Origin: Mycolicibacterium rhodesiae
Lineage (GTDB): Bacteria > Actinomycetota > Actinomycetes > Mycobacteriales > Mycobacteriaceae
DNA: 64,000 nt
Reading direction: 5' to 3'
Assembly: GCF_002086695.1 (NCBI RefSeq)
Contig: NZ_MVIH01000009.1
Location: 62,001-126,000 of the forward strand
The position numbers and the translations under genes were made by a program. Positions 52,657 through 61,950 of this stretch are shown piece after piece; positions within the stretch are counted from its first letter, which is position 1; every line of letters starts with the position of its first letter. The notes under the pieces were generated by a model that saw nothing but the letters and a program-made list of their open reading frames with translations, was not told where the DNA came from and made no database searches.

Positions 52657-53757
52657 ATGAATCGGATCAGGCGACTCGCCCCCTTGACCCTCGCGGCCTG
52701 CGGGCTGGCCGTCGGCGCGGGGATCCTGCTCGCGGGCGCAAGCCCGGTGGCGTCGGCCGCGCCGGCCGACGCCAGTCACTCCTCAGTGAGCTCGGCGTCC
52801 GCGTCGAGTGCGCGGACGTCCGGCCCGCTACGCTCCGTAAAAGCCGCAGATACGAACAAGTCCCGCGCGATCGCGAAGACGCCGGCAGCTGCACCGGTCG
52901 CGGCGACCGTAACGCAGCGCCGCCTTCCGAAGCTACCCTCGCTCCCGACACCGGCGGCGGTGGTTCATGCGGTACAGGATGCGCTGACGACGCTCGGGCG
53001 CGACTTGGGCAGGCTGACCGTTCGACCCACTCCGACCTCGGCCAATGAATCGTCAACTGCCACAACGCCGCTGCGAGACCCGCCCGCCCCCGGTGACGTG
53101 GTGTACGGCAATCCCCTGCAGAACGTCCAGTACTTCATCTCCCAGGGCGACAACAACACCTGCGTGCTGTCCTCGACCGCCATGGTGATCGGACAACTCA
53201 AGGGCCCGGGCGGCATGCCCAGCTGGTCCGACATCGTCCAGGAAGCCAAGGACACCCCCAGCTATCTGCCCGCGCGCAGTTCCGGTTCGGTCTGGAAGGA
53301 CCTGCTGAACAGGTACGTCCCGCGGACGGGGAACATCTACGACCCGCTGGCCGACGAGTACGTCTACTACGTGGACAGCATGGCGCTGATGGAGAACCAC
53401 GGCGTCGACGCGACGATGACCACCTACACCAAGAGCCAGGGCGATCTGGCGTTGGCCAATTTGAAATCAGCGCTGACCACCAGCTCGGTTCTGGTTGCCG
53501 TGAACAACCGGATCTGGGCCGAGGCGATCGGCGGCGCACACAGCGCGAGGCGGTTCGGTACCGCCAACCACGCCATCACGGTGCTCGGGATCAACGAGAC
53601 CAAAGACGTCATATACATCAACGACTCCGGCGGGGTTGGTGGAAAAGGCCTCGCGGTTCCGTTGGACGGCTTCATGGAAGCCTGGCAGCGCGGCCAGTAC
53701 TTGTCGGTGAGCGCTCGTCTGGCAGCCCCGAGCAGCGCGGCGGCCCTGGCGGCCTGA
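52657..53757 (+). CDS. Exported C39-family cysteine peptidase-like protein
   Basis: 366 residues. Signal peptide (about 1-35), a Ser/Ala/Thr/Pro-rich linker to residue 145, then a papain-fold domain with likely triad Cys169 (GDNNTCVLSSTAMV), His305 (ANHAITVLG) and Asp323 (YINDSGG). C39-type domains cleave leader or cell-wall peptides. It pairs with the Ser variant at 51252-52631; the linker lacks the repeat domain found there. Convergent with egtE. Substrate unknown. Confidence 0.78.
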   Translation: MNRIRRLAPLTLAACGLAVGAGILLAGASPVASAAPADASHSSVSSASASSARTSGPLRSVKAADTNKSRAIAKTPAAAPVAATVTQRRLPKLPSLPTPAAVVHAVQDALTTLGRDLGRLTVRPTPTSANESSTATTPLRDPPAPGDVVYGNPLQNVQYFISQGDNNTCVLSSTAMVIGQLKGPGGMPSWSDIVQEAKDTPSYLPARSSGSVWKDLLNRYVPRTGNIYDPLADEYVYYVDSMALMENHGVDATMTTYTKSQGDLALANLKSALTTSSVLVAVNNRIWAEAIGGAHSARRFGTANHAITVLGINETKDVIYINDSGGVGGKGLAVPLDGFMEAWQRGQYLSVSARLAAPSSAAALAA

Positions 53758-53768
53758 CGCCAGGCGCG

Positions 53769-54884
53769 TCAAGTTGCGGCGCGCAGCGCTGTGACGAGTG
53801 CCTCGAGGTCGTCAGTGTTGGCGTCGACGTGCGGTGAGATCCGTAGCACCGGTGCCGTCAACTCCATCGGCGCCCGCTCCACCCCGGCCGCGGTGGTCAC
53901 GATGCCGTGCTCGTCGATCAGGCGGGCTCGCACCCGGACAGGATCGGCGCCGTTGGTGGGCTCCAGCGTGGTGATCGCGGTTGGCGCGTCGTCGGGTTCC
54001 ACCACTCGCCAGCCGGGTACCTCGGCCAGCATCGTGCGGGCCTGACATCCGAGTGCGGCCAGCCGCCGGCGCACCGCCTCCGGTCCGGCCGCGAGGTGTT
54101 GTCCTACCGCGACGGAAAAACCGACCCGCGCAGCGATATTGGCTTCACCGAATTCCAGGCACTGCAACGCCGATGCCGCGCCGGCCCACGGCGGGGACTG
54201 CAACAGGTCGGCAAGCGCAGGACGCACCGCCAAGACTCCGACCCCGCGCGGGCCCGCCAGCCATTTGCGCGACGAGGAGTAGACCGCATCGGCGTCGGCG
54301 ACGCAGTCGATGTGGCCCAGCGCCTGCGCGGCATCGACGATCAGCGGAACGCCGATCTCCCGGCACACCTCCGCGACCGCGGCGACTGGCTGTACGACAC
54401 CGCGGTGGCTGCCGACCGCGGTCAGATGGACCATCGCCGGCGGCGCATCGGCCAGGGTGCGACGTGCTGCGTCCGGGTCGACTCGGCCCAGACTGTCGAC
54501 CGGGAGCGCCTGGCGGGTGAATCCGCGTGCGGTGAACTCCACCAGGTTGGGGCCGTACTCGCCGGGCAGGCACGCCACCGTCCGCTCCATCGGCCACACA
54601 CCGAGCAGCAGTTGCAGTGCGTTACCCGAACCGGTGGTGAAAACCACGTCATCGGAGGACATTCCGGTCAGTGCCGCCACACCGGCGCGACCGGCGTCGA
54701 GCACCGGAGCGGCAGCCTGCGCAGCGATGTAGCCGCCCACCTCGGACTCGTGGCGGGCGTGTGCGGCCGCTGCCTCGATGGCCGCGAGACTCTGACGCGA
54801 ACACGCGGCGCTGTCGAGGTGGACGCCGGCAGCGGGCAGCCGGGCCTCCCGCCAGCTGTCAGCAAGAGCGTCGGGTGCGCTCAC
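53769..54884 (-). CDS. egtE: PLP-dependent ergothioneine synthase EgtE (C-S lyase)
   Basis: 371 residues. Fold-type I aminotransferase with the PLP lysine Lys207 (YSSSRKWLAGPRGVG) and Asp184 (LIVDAAQALGHID). It removes the cysteinyl part from hercynylcysteine sulfoxide to give ergothioneine. GTG 54884 overlaps the egtD stop by four bases (GTGA). Last gene of the egtA-B-C-D-E operon. Convergent with the C39-type gene, 11 bases apart. Confidence 0.93.
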   Translation of the reverse strand: MSAPDALADSWREARLPAAGVHLDSAACSRQSLAAIEAAAAHARHESEVGGYIAAQAAAPVLDAGRAGVAALTGMSSDDVVFTTGSGNALQLLLGVWPMERTVACLPGEYGPNLVEFTARGFTRQALPVDSLGRVDPDAARRTLADAPPAMVHLTAVGSHRGVVQPVAAVAEVCREIGVPLIVDAAQALGHIDCVADADAVYSSSRKWLAGPRGVGVLAVRPALADLLQSPPWAGAASALQCLEFGEANIAARVGFSVAVGQHLAAGPEAVRRRLAALGCQARTMLAEVPGWRVVEPDDAPTAITTLEPTNGADPVRVRARLIDEHGIVTTAAGVERAPMELTAPVLRISPHVDANTDDLEALVTALRAAT

Positions 54885-55846
54885 CTCACCGCCAGCGACA
54901 GTCCGAAATCCCCGGCCGGATCGGTCCACCACTGCGTCCGCCGCAGCCCAGCCGCTTCCAGTTCCTTGGCGACGGCCCCGGGCCGAAACTTGCACGACAC
55001 CTCGGTGAGCATCTCCTCGCCTGCGGCGAACTCGACACGCAGGCCCAGCCCCGCGACGGTGACCTGCTGCGGAGACGTCGCGCGCAGCCACATTTCGATG
55101 CGCTCCTCGTCGGGGTTCCAGCGCGCGACGTGCTCGAAGGCGTCGATATCGAAGTCGGCATCCAATTCTCGATTGACCACGGTCAGCACATTGAGGTTGA
55201 ACCGCGCGGTCACACCGGCGCTGTCGTCGTAAGCGCGAACCAGGCGATGGGTGTCCTTGACGAGGTCGGTGCCCAGCAGCAGGCTGTCCCCGGGGTCGAG
55301 CACCTCGGCGAGGGACGCGAGGAACTGCGCGCGCGGGGCGGCGGTCAGATTGCCGATCGTCGAGCCCAGGAACACGAACAACCGGCGACCGCCCGAGGGG
55401 ATCTTGGCCAGGTGTTCCTCGAAATCGCCGCACACCGCGTCGATATCGAGATCCGGATATTCCTGCTCGAGCGCGGCTCCCGCCAGTTCCAACACACTCG
55501 AGTCGACGTCGAAGGGTACGAAGCGACGCAGCGAACCGTTGTCGCGCATGGCGCTCAGCAGTAGCCGCGTCTTCTCTGATGTTCCGCTGCCGAGCTCCAC
55601 CAGTGTGTCGGCGCCGCTGGCCGCTGCTATCGCCGCCGACTGAGACCGCAGGATCTGCGCTTCGGTCCGGGTCGGGTAGTACTCCGGCAGCCGGGTGATC
55701 TGGTCGAACAGATCACTGCCGGCGGCGTCGTAGAACCATTTGGGCGGCAATGACTTCGGTGTCTGCGTCAAGCCGTGCAGCACATCGTCGCGCAGCGCCT
55801 GGGCGGCAGCGTCGGCGGCCAGGTAGTTCGACAGCGTGAACGTCAC
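54881..55846 (-). CDS. egtD: Histidine N-alpha-methyltransferase EgtD
   Basis: 321 residues, the family's usual length. PPKWFYDAAGSDLFDQITRLPEYYPTRTE, LVELGSGTSEKTRLLL and FLGSTIGNL match the EgtD/DUF2260 methyltransferase that trimethylates histidine to hercynine. GTG 55846 overlaps the egtC stop by four bases. Fourth gene of the operon. Confidence 0.96.
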   Translation of the reverse strand: MTFTLSNYLAADAAAQALRDDVLHGLTQTPKSLPPKWFYDAAGSDLFDQITRLPEYYPTRTEAQILRSQSAAIAAASGADTLVELGSGTSEKTRLLLSAMRDNGSLRRFVPFDVDSSVLELAGAALEQEYPDLDIDAVCGDFEEHLAKIPSGGRRLFVFLGSTIGNLTAAPRAQFLASLAEVLDPGDSLLLGTDLVKDTHRLVRAYDDSAGVTARFNLNVLTVVNRELDADFDIDAFEHVARWNPDEERIEMWLRATSPQQVTVAGLGLRVEFAAGEEMLTEVSCKFRPGAVAKELEAAGLRRTQWWTDPAGDFGLSLAVR

Positions 55847-56547
55847 GAAGTTCCTTTCAGCGGGGTCAGCGTCACCTGTCCCGCGCTCACGTCGACGAGA
55901 TGCCGGTCCGGGATGTCTTGCCAATCGGGGTGGTCGTCATAGGGTTCGCTGGCCAGGACCACTCCGTCACTGCGGCGCAGCATCGACAGGGTGTCGCCCC
56001 AGGTGGTGGCCATAAGCCGAGATCCGTTGGCGGCCATGATGTTCAGCCGGGCCCTCGGATCTGCCGCCCCGACCTCAGCGATCGTATCGCCGAGGTTCTC
56101 CGGCCCGCGGTCGAAGATCAGCGCAGCCAGCATGGCGCTGTCGACGGTCGACTCGGCTGCCGGGCTGACCGGCAATACGCCCCGGTCGACCACACCGTTG
56201 TGCGACAGCAGCCAGGTGCCGTCACTGAACGGAGCGGACGCACTGGCCTCGATCGGCATACCCACTGTCGCCGAACGCACCGCTGCGACAATGCAATTGC
56301 TGCGCAACGCCGGGGAAACCGAGGCGAACGAAACGTCCCCCCACAGCGGTGACGCGCTGCGCCAGCGGCAGGGCCCGTTGCCCGGCAGATCGGACGGGTA
56401 GAAACCCACGCCCCATCCGTCGGCGTTGATCAACCCGTGCTTCTGCCTGCGCGGCGCGTAGGACTGCACGCGCAGCCCGCATGGCGGGTCGAGGACCAGC
56501 GAGGCGATCGCCACCGGTTCGCCCAGCCAGCCCAGGTGTCGGCACAT
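55843..56547 (-). CDS. egtC: Gamma-glutamyl-hercynylcysteine sulfoxide hydrolase EgtC
   Basis: 234 residues. N-terminal nucleophile amidotransferase class II: Cys2 after Met (MCRHLGWLGEP), HGLINADGWGVGFYP and SHNGVVDRG. It removes glutamate from the sulfoxide intermediate. Its ATG shares one base with the egtB stop (TGATG). Confidence 0.95.
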   Translation of the reverse strand: MCRHLGWLGEPVAIASLVLDPPCGLRVQSYAPRRQKHGLINADGWGVGFYPSDLPGNGPCRWRSASPLWGDVSFASVSPALRSNCIVAAVRSATVGMPIEASASAPFSDGTWLLSHNGVVDRGVLPVSPAAESTVDSAMLAALIFDRGPENLGDTIAEVGAADPRARLNIMAANGSRLMATTWGDTLSMLRRSDGVVLASEPYDDHPDWQDIPDRHLVDVSAGQVTLTPLKGTS

Positions 56548-57833
56548 CAGACGTCCCACGCCAAGCGCACACCGGAGAAGATCTGCCTGCGGACCGGGTG
56601 GTCCCAATTCCGGAAGCTGGGCCGCAACGTGTCGGCACCCACCGCCCACGAACCGCCGCGCAGCACCTTGTAATCACCGTCGAAGAACGGCTCCGAATAT
56701 CGTTGGTAGATCATCGGAGTGAACCCCGGCCACGGCCGCAGCGGCGAGGTGGTCCACTCCCACACATCGCCGAGCATCTGCTCGGCGCCGTAGGCCGACG
56801 CCCCATCGGGGTAGGCCCCCACCGGCGCAGGGCGCAGCGCCTGCCCGCCCAGGTTGGCCCGGTGCGGTGTCGGTTCCGCCGAGCCCCACGGGTAGCGACG
56901 GCGCGCGCCGACCTCGGGATCCCAGGCGGCGGCCTTCTCCCATTCGACTTCGGTCGGCAACCGCGCGCCCACCCAGGCCGCGTAGGCCTCGGCTTCGAAG
57001 AAGGTGACGTGCTGGACGGGTTCGTTGCCCGGGATTTCCTCGACGTGGCCGAATCGGGTTCGGGTGCCGTCCGGATTCCAGAACTCCGGTGCGCTCAACT
57101 CAGTCTGGACCCGGTGTTCCCATCCGCGCGGTGACCACCATCGCTGTTGCGTGTAGCCGCCGTCGTCGATGAACTGCCGCCATTCGGCGTTGGTCACCGG
57201 AACCCGGCCGATGCGGAAGGCCGGCACATCGACCACATGGGCTGGGCGTTCGTTGTCCAGTGACAGCGGTTCGCTCACCGCATCGACGCCGAGGACGAAC
57301 GGGCCGCCGGGCACCAGCACCGAACTGCCGGCCAGCCCGGCCCGGCCGTGAGGCAGCGTCGTCCGATGCGCCAGTATCGGTGCGCCGCTGCGCAAGTTGA
57401 GCGCTTGCAGAATTGTCTCGTCGTGCTGGTTCTCGTGGCTGATCACCAGGCCGAAGCGGAATGCGACCTCGGCATCGTCATCGCGGTGGGGCAGGGTGTC
57501 GAGCACGTCGAGTGCGGCGGCCCGCACGCTATTGCAGTACGCCCGGGACTGCGCCGGTGACAGCAGCGGGAGATCGACGCGACTGGCGCGGGAATGCACG
57601 AACGCGTCGTAGAGGCCTTCGATGTTGGCGGGCAGCATGCCGGGCCGATTCGGGTCGCCGTCGCGCAGCAGCCACAACTCTTCCTGCTGCCCGATGTGGG
57701 CGAGGTCCCAGACGAGCGGACTCATCAGCGGGCTGTACTGGCGATGCAACTCGGCATCGTCGAAGTCGGTCAGCGCCCACGTGCGCCTGCGGGCCCGTTC
57801 GAGGTCGCGGGCCAGCGTCTCGCGTGTGATCAC
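56547..57833 (-). CDS. egtB: Hercynine oxygenase EgtB
   Basis: 428 residues. N-terminal DinB-like four-helix domain with iron ligands His46 (DLAHIGQQ), His133 and His137 (HENQHDE) and a C-terminal FGE-sulfatase/formylglycine domain ending RLAWDV. It joins hercynine with gamma-glutamyl-cysteine using O2, yielding the sulfoxide. GTG 57833 overlaps the egtA stop by four bases. Confidence 0.96.
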   Translation of the reverse strand: MITRETLARDLERARRRTWALTDFDDAELHRQYSPLMSPLVWDLAHIGQQEELWLLRDGDPNRPGMLPANIEGLYDAFVHSRASRVDLPLLSPAQSRAYCNSVRAAALDVLDTLPHRDDDAEVAFRFGLVISHENQHDETILQALNLRSGAPILAHRTTLPHGRAGLAGSSVLVPGGPFVLGVDAVSEPLSLDNERPAHVVDVPAFRIGRVPVTNAEWRQFIDDGGYTQQRWWSPRGWEHRVQTELSAPEFWNPDGTRTRFGHVEEIPGNEPVQHVTFFEAEAYAAWVGARLPTEVEWEKAAAWDPEVGARRRYPWGSAEPTPHRANLGGQALRPAPVGAYPDGASAYGAEQMLGDVWEWTTSPLRPWPGFTPMIYQRYSEPFFDGDYKVLRGGSWAVGADTLRPSFRNWDHPVRRQIFSGVRLAWDV

Positions 57834-59119
57834 GCTGTCGCCTCGGCCATTTGCAGGACGGCACCTTCGATGCCGCGCTCGATGGCCCGGTCGGCGAAAT
57901 CGTCGGCTGGGCAGCGGCCTTCTTCCACGTTCTGGACCAACCGCCGCATCGACTCGGATAATTCCGCGGGAGCCAGCTCGGCGACGAGCGCGACGCAGCG
58001 GTTGGCCGCTTGGTAGAGGCGGTCGTCCTTGAGGCCGACCCGGGCAGCCAGGTCCCATGCGGTCGCGACCGGTTCGACCGCCTCGGCTGCCAGCTCGGCC
58101 AGGGCCGGGTCGTCGAGCAGGGTGACGACGAGGAACACCACCGCGGGCAGCAGGGCGTCGGGCACGCTGTCGAGGTACCGGATCTCCAGCCAACGCCGCG
58201 GGCGCACCGGCGGAAACAGCGTGGTGAGGTGGTAGTCGAGGTCGGCGGTGGTCGGGCGGCGACCGCCGAGCAGAACCAGTCCGTCGGCCCAGTCCGCGAA
58301 CGGCACATGCTCGGTGACCGCGACAGGATCCGGGTTGTGCACCAGCATCACCGGCGCCTTGAGCGCGTAGCGGGCCCAGTCGGTGCAGGGATCGTCACCG
58401 CTGGCGCCGAGGACCGGCCCGCAGCGCGCCGAATCCAGCTGACTCCACACCCGTTGACGCGTCGAGACCCAGCCGGTGAAGTCCCCACCGAGCAGCGGTG
58501 AATTCGCCGCGATCGCGATCGCCGTGGGGCCGAGCGCATGGGCAAGCCGCACCCGCTCAGCCCAGCCGTCGCGGGGACCTGCGTCGAGGTTGATCTGGAC
58601 CGAGGCCGTCGAGGTCATCATCGCCGCTCCTGCATTCGCCGTCCCGGACGCGATGAAGAACTGTTCCATCGCCTCATAGCGGGCACCGGGATTGACCCGG
58701 TGCGGGCGGCGAAGCGGGTCGGCGCCGAGCAGCACCAGACCCAGGCCGGCGTCGGCGAACGCCGAACACAGTGTCGCCCGGTCGGCGGCCAGCGCGGCGA
58801 TGGCCGGCAGCGGGCCGTCGGCCGGCGGCCCGGAGAGTTCGACCGCACCTCCCGGTTCGACGGTGACGGCGCTGTCGCCGGGCAGCGGTCCCACGGCGGC
58901 GATCACGTCGCTCAGTTCCGACCAGCCCGGACGACGGAGGGGATCAGCCAGGTCGAAGCAGTGCGCCTCCAGTTCCAGACCCACCCGACCGATCGGACCG
59001 TCGTCCAACGAGGCGCCCGCGATGTGCAGGGCGGCCGAGGATGAGCTGTTCAGGACACGTTCTTCGGCACCCGACCCGCAAGGTGCCCGGCCCGGCTCCG
59101 AGGTGACGACGAACGTCAT
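57830..59119 (-). CDS. egtA: Glutamate-cysteine ligase EgtA
   Basis: 429 residues. GCS2-type ligase with GRVGLELEAHCFD (the E-x-E metal site), TSTASVQINLD and RWLEIRYLDSVPD. It supplies gamma-glutamyl-cysteine for EgtB in the ergothioneine pathway. ATG 59119 (MTFVVTSEPG) is favoured; ATG 59128 nine bases earlier is also possible. First gene of the operon, with 77 bases between it and the next upstream gene. Confidence 0.94.
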   Translation of the reverse strand: MTFVVTSEPGRAPCGSGAEERVLNSSSSAALHIAGASLDDGPIGRVGLELEAHCFDLADPLRRPGWSELSDVIAAVGPLPGDSAVTVEPGGAVELSGPPADGPLPAIAALAADRATLCSAFADAGLGLVLLGADPLRRPHRVNPGARYEAMEQFFIASGTANAGAAMMTSTASVQINLDAGPRDGWAERVRLAHALGPTAIAIAANSPLLGGDFTGWVSTRQRVWSQLDSARCGPVLGASGDDPCTDWARYALKAPVMLVHNPDPVAVTEHVPFADWADGLVLLGGRRPTTADLDYHLTTLFPPVRPRRWLEIRYLDSVPDALLPAVVFLVVTLLDDPALAELAAEAVEPVATAWDLAARVGLKDDRLYQAANRCVALVAELAPAELSESMRRLVQNVEEGRCPADDFADRAIERGIEGAVLQMAEATA

Positions 59120-59196
59120 GACATCCATCTTCCAGACCGCACCGACAAGTTTCGTCGATCGGCGGCTGACCCGTTGGTGACGTTCACCCGACCTCG

Positions 59197-59838
59197 CTAT
59201 AAACCCAGTGTGTTCTGCATCGCGCCGGCCAGTACATTCACCGCCGGCCCGCCGTTGCCGGACTGGCAGACCTTGGCCTGCAGCAGCACGTTTTCCCGCA
59301 ACCGCGTCTGGGTGAAACACCGCCGATCGGTTTCTGCTTCCTGTTTGACCCACACCGCGTCGGTGGCGGTTGGGGCCGCACCACCGAACGACCACACCTG
59401 AGTGGTTCCGTCGTCGAGGTGCATGGCGGTGGTCTGACCAGCGCACCCGATGGTGCGGTCGACGACGCGGTGGTAGGCGCGGGTGGCGGCGTCGGCGGTA
59501 GCGAAGACCCCGATGGCCTGCTTGACCAGGTGGTTCTGGTCGGTGGCCGAGGTTTGGGTCACGGCGCTGTTGAACGACGCCAGGTCGGGATCGTTGAACA
59601 CCTCGGGCAACCCGATGTCGGCCCAGTTGTTACAGACCGGCAGATCGACCCAGAACCTCTGCACGGGATCGGTGCTCACCGACTCCCACGTCATCGGGGC
59701 TCCGACGATGTTGCCGACCGAACCTTTGGCGAGGACGGCATAGGAAACCACGCCCGGGTCCGCCGGACGGGCCTGCGCCGGGGCCGCGACACACACGCCT
59801 GCTGCCAACACTGCGGTCGCCGCGGCGGCGGTGCGCAT
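59197..59838 (-). CDS. Exported sensor-domain protein (PknH-extracellular-like)
   Basis: 213 residues. Signal peptide (about 1-24, ends APAQA), then a PknH-extracellular/lppH-like domain with four Cys (VCNNWA, IGCAG, DRRCFTQ, KVCQSG) expected to pair as disulfides, and WVDLPVCNNWA and AYHRVVDRTIGC. No kinase domain is attached; it is an exported binding module. It starts 5 bases after the ohr stop, so it is in the ohr operon. Confidence 0.8.
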   Translation of the reverse strand: MRTAAAATAVLAAGVCVAAPAQARPADPGVVSYAVLAKGSVGNIVGAPMTWESVSTDPVQRFWVDLPVCNNWADIGLPEVFNDPDLASFNSAVTQTSATDQNHLVKQAIGVFATADAATRAYHRVVDRTIGCAGQTTAMHLDDGTTQVWSFGGAAPTATDAVWVKQEAETDRRCFTQTRLRENVLLQAKVCQSGNGGPAVNVLAGAMQNTLGL

Positions 59839-59842
59839 CACA

Positions 59843-60271
59843 TCAGACCTTGGCGGTCAGCGTGACGTCGATATTGCCGCGGGTGGCCTTCGAATACGGG
59901 CACACCTGGTGAGCCTTGTTCATCAGGTCTTCGGCCTGGCTCTGTTCGAGTCCGGGGAGGTAGCCGATGAGGTGGGCGTTGATGCCGTACCCGCCGTCGG
60001 CATCCTTGCCGAAGCCGACCTGCGCGGTGATGCCCGATGCGCTATCGAGCTTGATCTTCTCCGAGCGCGCCACCAGTTGCAGCGCGCCCAGGAAGCAGGC
60101 GGCATAGCCCGCCGAGAACAGTTGCTCGGGGTTGGTGCCCTCGCCGCTGCCGCCCGCTTCCTTGGGTGGCCTGGTGTCCAGATCGATCCGGTTGTCCGAC
60201 GACTTCACGTGGCCGTCACGCCCGCCGCCACTGGCCGTCGATTCCGCGGTGTAGATGACCTCGATGCTCAT
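59843..60271 (-). CDS. OsmC/Ohr-family organic hydroperoxide reductase
   Basis: 142 residues. The two redox Cys are Cys59 (YAACFLGAL) and Cys124 (HQVCPYSKATRGN). Sequence GTNPEQLFSAGYAACF is typical of Ohr. It reduces organic hydroperoxides with a thiol donor. ATG 60271 is preferred; a longer ATG exists at 60283. It lies between the exported sensor-domain gene and katA, all on the minus strand. Confidence 0.93.
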   Translation of the reverse strand: MSIEVIYTAESTASGGGRDGHVKSSDNRIDLDTRPPKEAGGSGEGTNPEQLFSAGYAACFLGALQLVARSEKIKLDSASGITAQVGFGKDADGGYGINAHLIGYLPGLEQSQAEDLMNKAHQVCPYSKATRGNIDVTLTAKV

Positions 60272-60353
60272 GGCTTCGATCATGCCAGGCCGCGAGATCG
60301 ACATGAAGGTCGCGAAAGTTCGGCAGTCACAACCCTCATGTCGATGTCGGCGG

Positions 60354-61802
60354 TCAGCCGGTCTTGCCTCGCACGCCTTCCTCGATCTTCTTGCCGAGAT
60401 CGGCATCGATGTTGCGCCAGTACTCGAACACCCGGGACAGCACCGGCTCCTTGACGCCCTTGGATACGTGACCGATGACGTTGTGCGCCAGCCGGTCTCG
60501 GGCATCGTCGTCGAGAACCTCCCGAACCAGGGTGCCGGCCTGACCCCAGTCGTCATCGTCTTGACGAAGGGCGTAGGCCGAGCGGACCATGTCGCCGTCG
60601 GAAGCCCAGTGCACCTCAGCCGCCCGAGCGGGATCGGCCTGCGGGCCTCCGACCGAGTTCGGCGCGTACACCGGGTCGGTGACGTTGCGCATCCGCATCG
60701 CACCGTCCTTGGAGTAGCTGTGCACCTCCACCCTTGGCGTGTTGACCGGGATCTGCTTGTAGTTCACCCCGAGCCGGTGCCGATGGGCGTCACTGTAGGA
60801 GAAGCCGCGCGCCAACAGCATCTTGTCCGGACTCAACCCGGTGCCAGGCACGATGTTGTTCGGTTCGAAGGCAGCCTGCTCCACTTCGGCGTGGTAATCG
60901 GTGACGTTGCGGTTCAACGTCATTCGGCCAACTTCGTGGAGCGGGTAGTCGCTGTGCGGCCACACCTTGGTCAGGTCGAACGGATTGAACCGGTATGTCT
61001 TGGCGTCCTCGAACGGCATGATCTGCACGTGCAGCGTCCAGCTCGGGAAATCGCCGCTCTCGATGGTGTCGAAGAGGTCGCGCTGGTGGTAATCGCCGTC
61101 GCTGCCTGCCAATTCGTCGCCTTCCTCCTGGGTGAGGAATTCGATGCCCTGGTCGGTCTTGAAGTGGTATTTGACCCAGAACAATTCGCCGGCCGCGTTG
61201 ATCCAGCTGTAGGTGTGACTGGAGTAGCCGTTCATGTTGCGCCACGTCTTCGGAATGCCGCGGTCACCCATCAGCCAGGTGACCTGGTGCGCGGATTCCG
61301 GTGAGAGCGTCCAGAAGTCCCACTGCATGTGGTGATCACGCAGGTTCGACGACTGCAGCCGCTTCTGCGAGCGGATGAAGTTCTGGAACTTCATCGGATC
61401 CCGCAGGAAGAACACCGGGGTGTTGTTGCCGACGAGATCGAAGTTGCCCTCGGATGTGTAGAACTTCAGTGCGAATCCGCGGGGATCACGCCAGGTGTCT
61501 GGGCTGCCGCGCTCGCCGGCGACGGTGGAGAATCTGGCCACCATGTCGGTCTTGGTGCCAGGCTGCAGGAACGCCGCTCGGGTGAATTTGCTGACGTCCT
61601 GCGTCACTTCGAACGTTCCGAACGCGCCACCGCCTTTGGCGTGCGGCTGCCGCTCCGGGATACGTTCGCGATTGAAATTGGCCATCTGCTCGATCAGGTA
61701 GTGGTCCTGGAGCAGGATCGGGCCGTCCGGCCCTACGGTCAGGGAATGCTCGAGGCTCGGGGCTGGAGCACCTGCATCGGTCGTCGCAAAGTTTTCAGTC
61801 AT
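60354..61802 (-). CDS. katA: Haem catalase
   Basis: 482 residues, clade-3-like small-subunit catalase. Distal His54 (RQPHAKGG), the Asn in DLVGNNTPVFF (125/126), and the proximal Tyr in FSYSDAHRHRLG. RFSTVAGERGSPDTWRDPRG is the family signature. It breaks down H2O2. It is distinct from the bifunctional KatG. Upstream 148 bases hold a terminator of the neighbour and likely promoter. Confidence 0.96.
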   Translation of the reverse strand: MTENFATTDAGAPAPSLEHSLTVGPDGPILLQDHYLIEQMANFNRERIPERQPHAKGGGAFGTFEVTQDVSKFTRAAFLQPGTKTDMVARFSTVAGERGSPDTWRDPRGFALKFYTSEGNFDLVGNNTPVFFLRDPMKFQNFIRSQKRLQSSNLRDHHMQWDFWTLSPESAHQVTWLMGDRGIPKTWRNMNGYSSHTYSWINAAGELFWVKYHFKTDQGIEFLTQEEGDELAGSDGDYHQRDLFDTIESGDFPSWTLHVQIMPFEDAKTYRFNPFDLTKVWPHSDYPLHEVGRMTLNRNVTDYHAEVEQAAFEPNNIVPGTGLSPDKMLLARGFSYSDAHRHRLGVNYKQIPVNTPRVEVHSYSKDGAMRMRNVTDPVYAPNSVGGPQADPARAAEVHWASDGDMVRSAYALRQDDDDWGQAGTLVREVLDDDARDRLAHNVIGHVSKGVKEPVLSRVFEYWRNIDADLGKKIEEGVRGKTG

Positions 61803-61899
61803 CGTCTCCCCTATCTGGTGTCAGCGCCTTTCGGAAGGCGTGTACCCAAGACCCGTTCTACTCTCCCAAAGCGACGCCGGGGGGATCCTGAACAGCAGG

Positions 61900-61937
61900 G
61901 TGCCCAGCGTCCCTGGGGGGAGAGGGACGCTGGGCAC
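61900..61937 (-). terminator. 15-bp perfect stem hairpin after the Pro/Gly-rich membrane protein gene
   Basis: GTGCCCAGCGTCCCT (61900-61914) pairs with AGGGACGCTGGGCAC (61923-61937); loop GGGGGGAG. It lies 13 bases beyond the stop of the minus-strand gene at 61951 and about 100 bases before the katA start. Confidence 0.7.
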
Positions 61938-61950
61938 GTCTACGGCGCGG

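Noticed and set aside
53755..53772. Short hairpin TGACGC/GCGTCA as terminator of the C39-type gene
   Set aside because: Only six pairs without T-run; too weak to call between the convergent genes.
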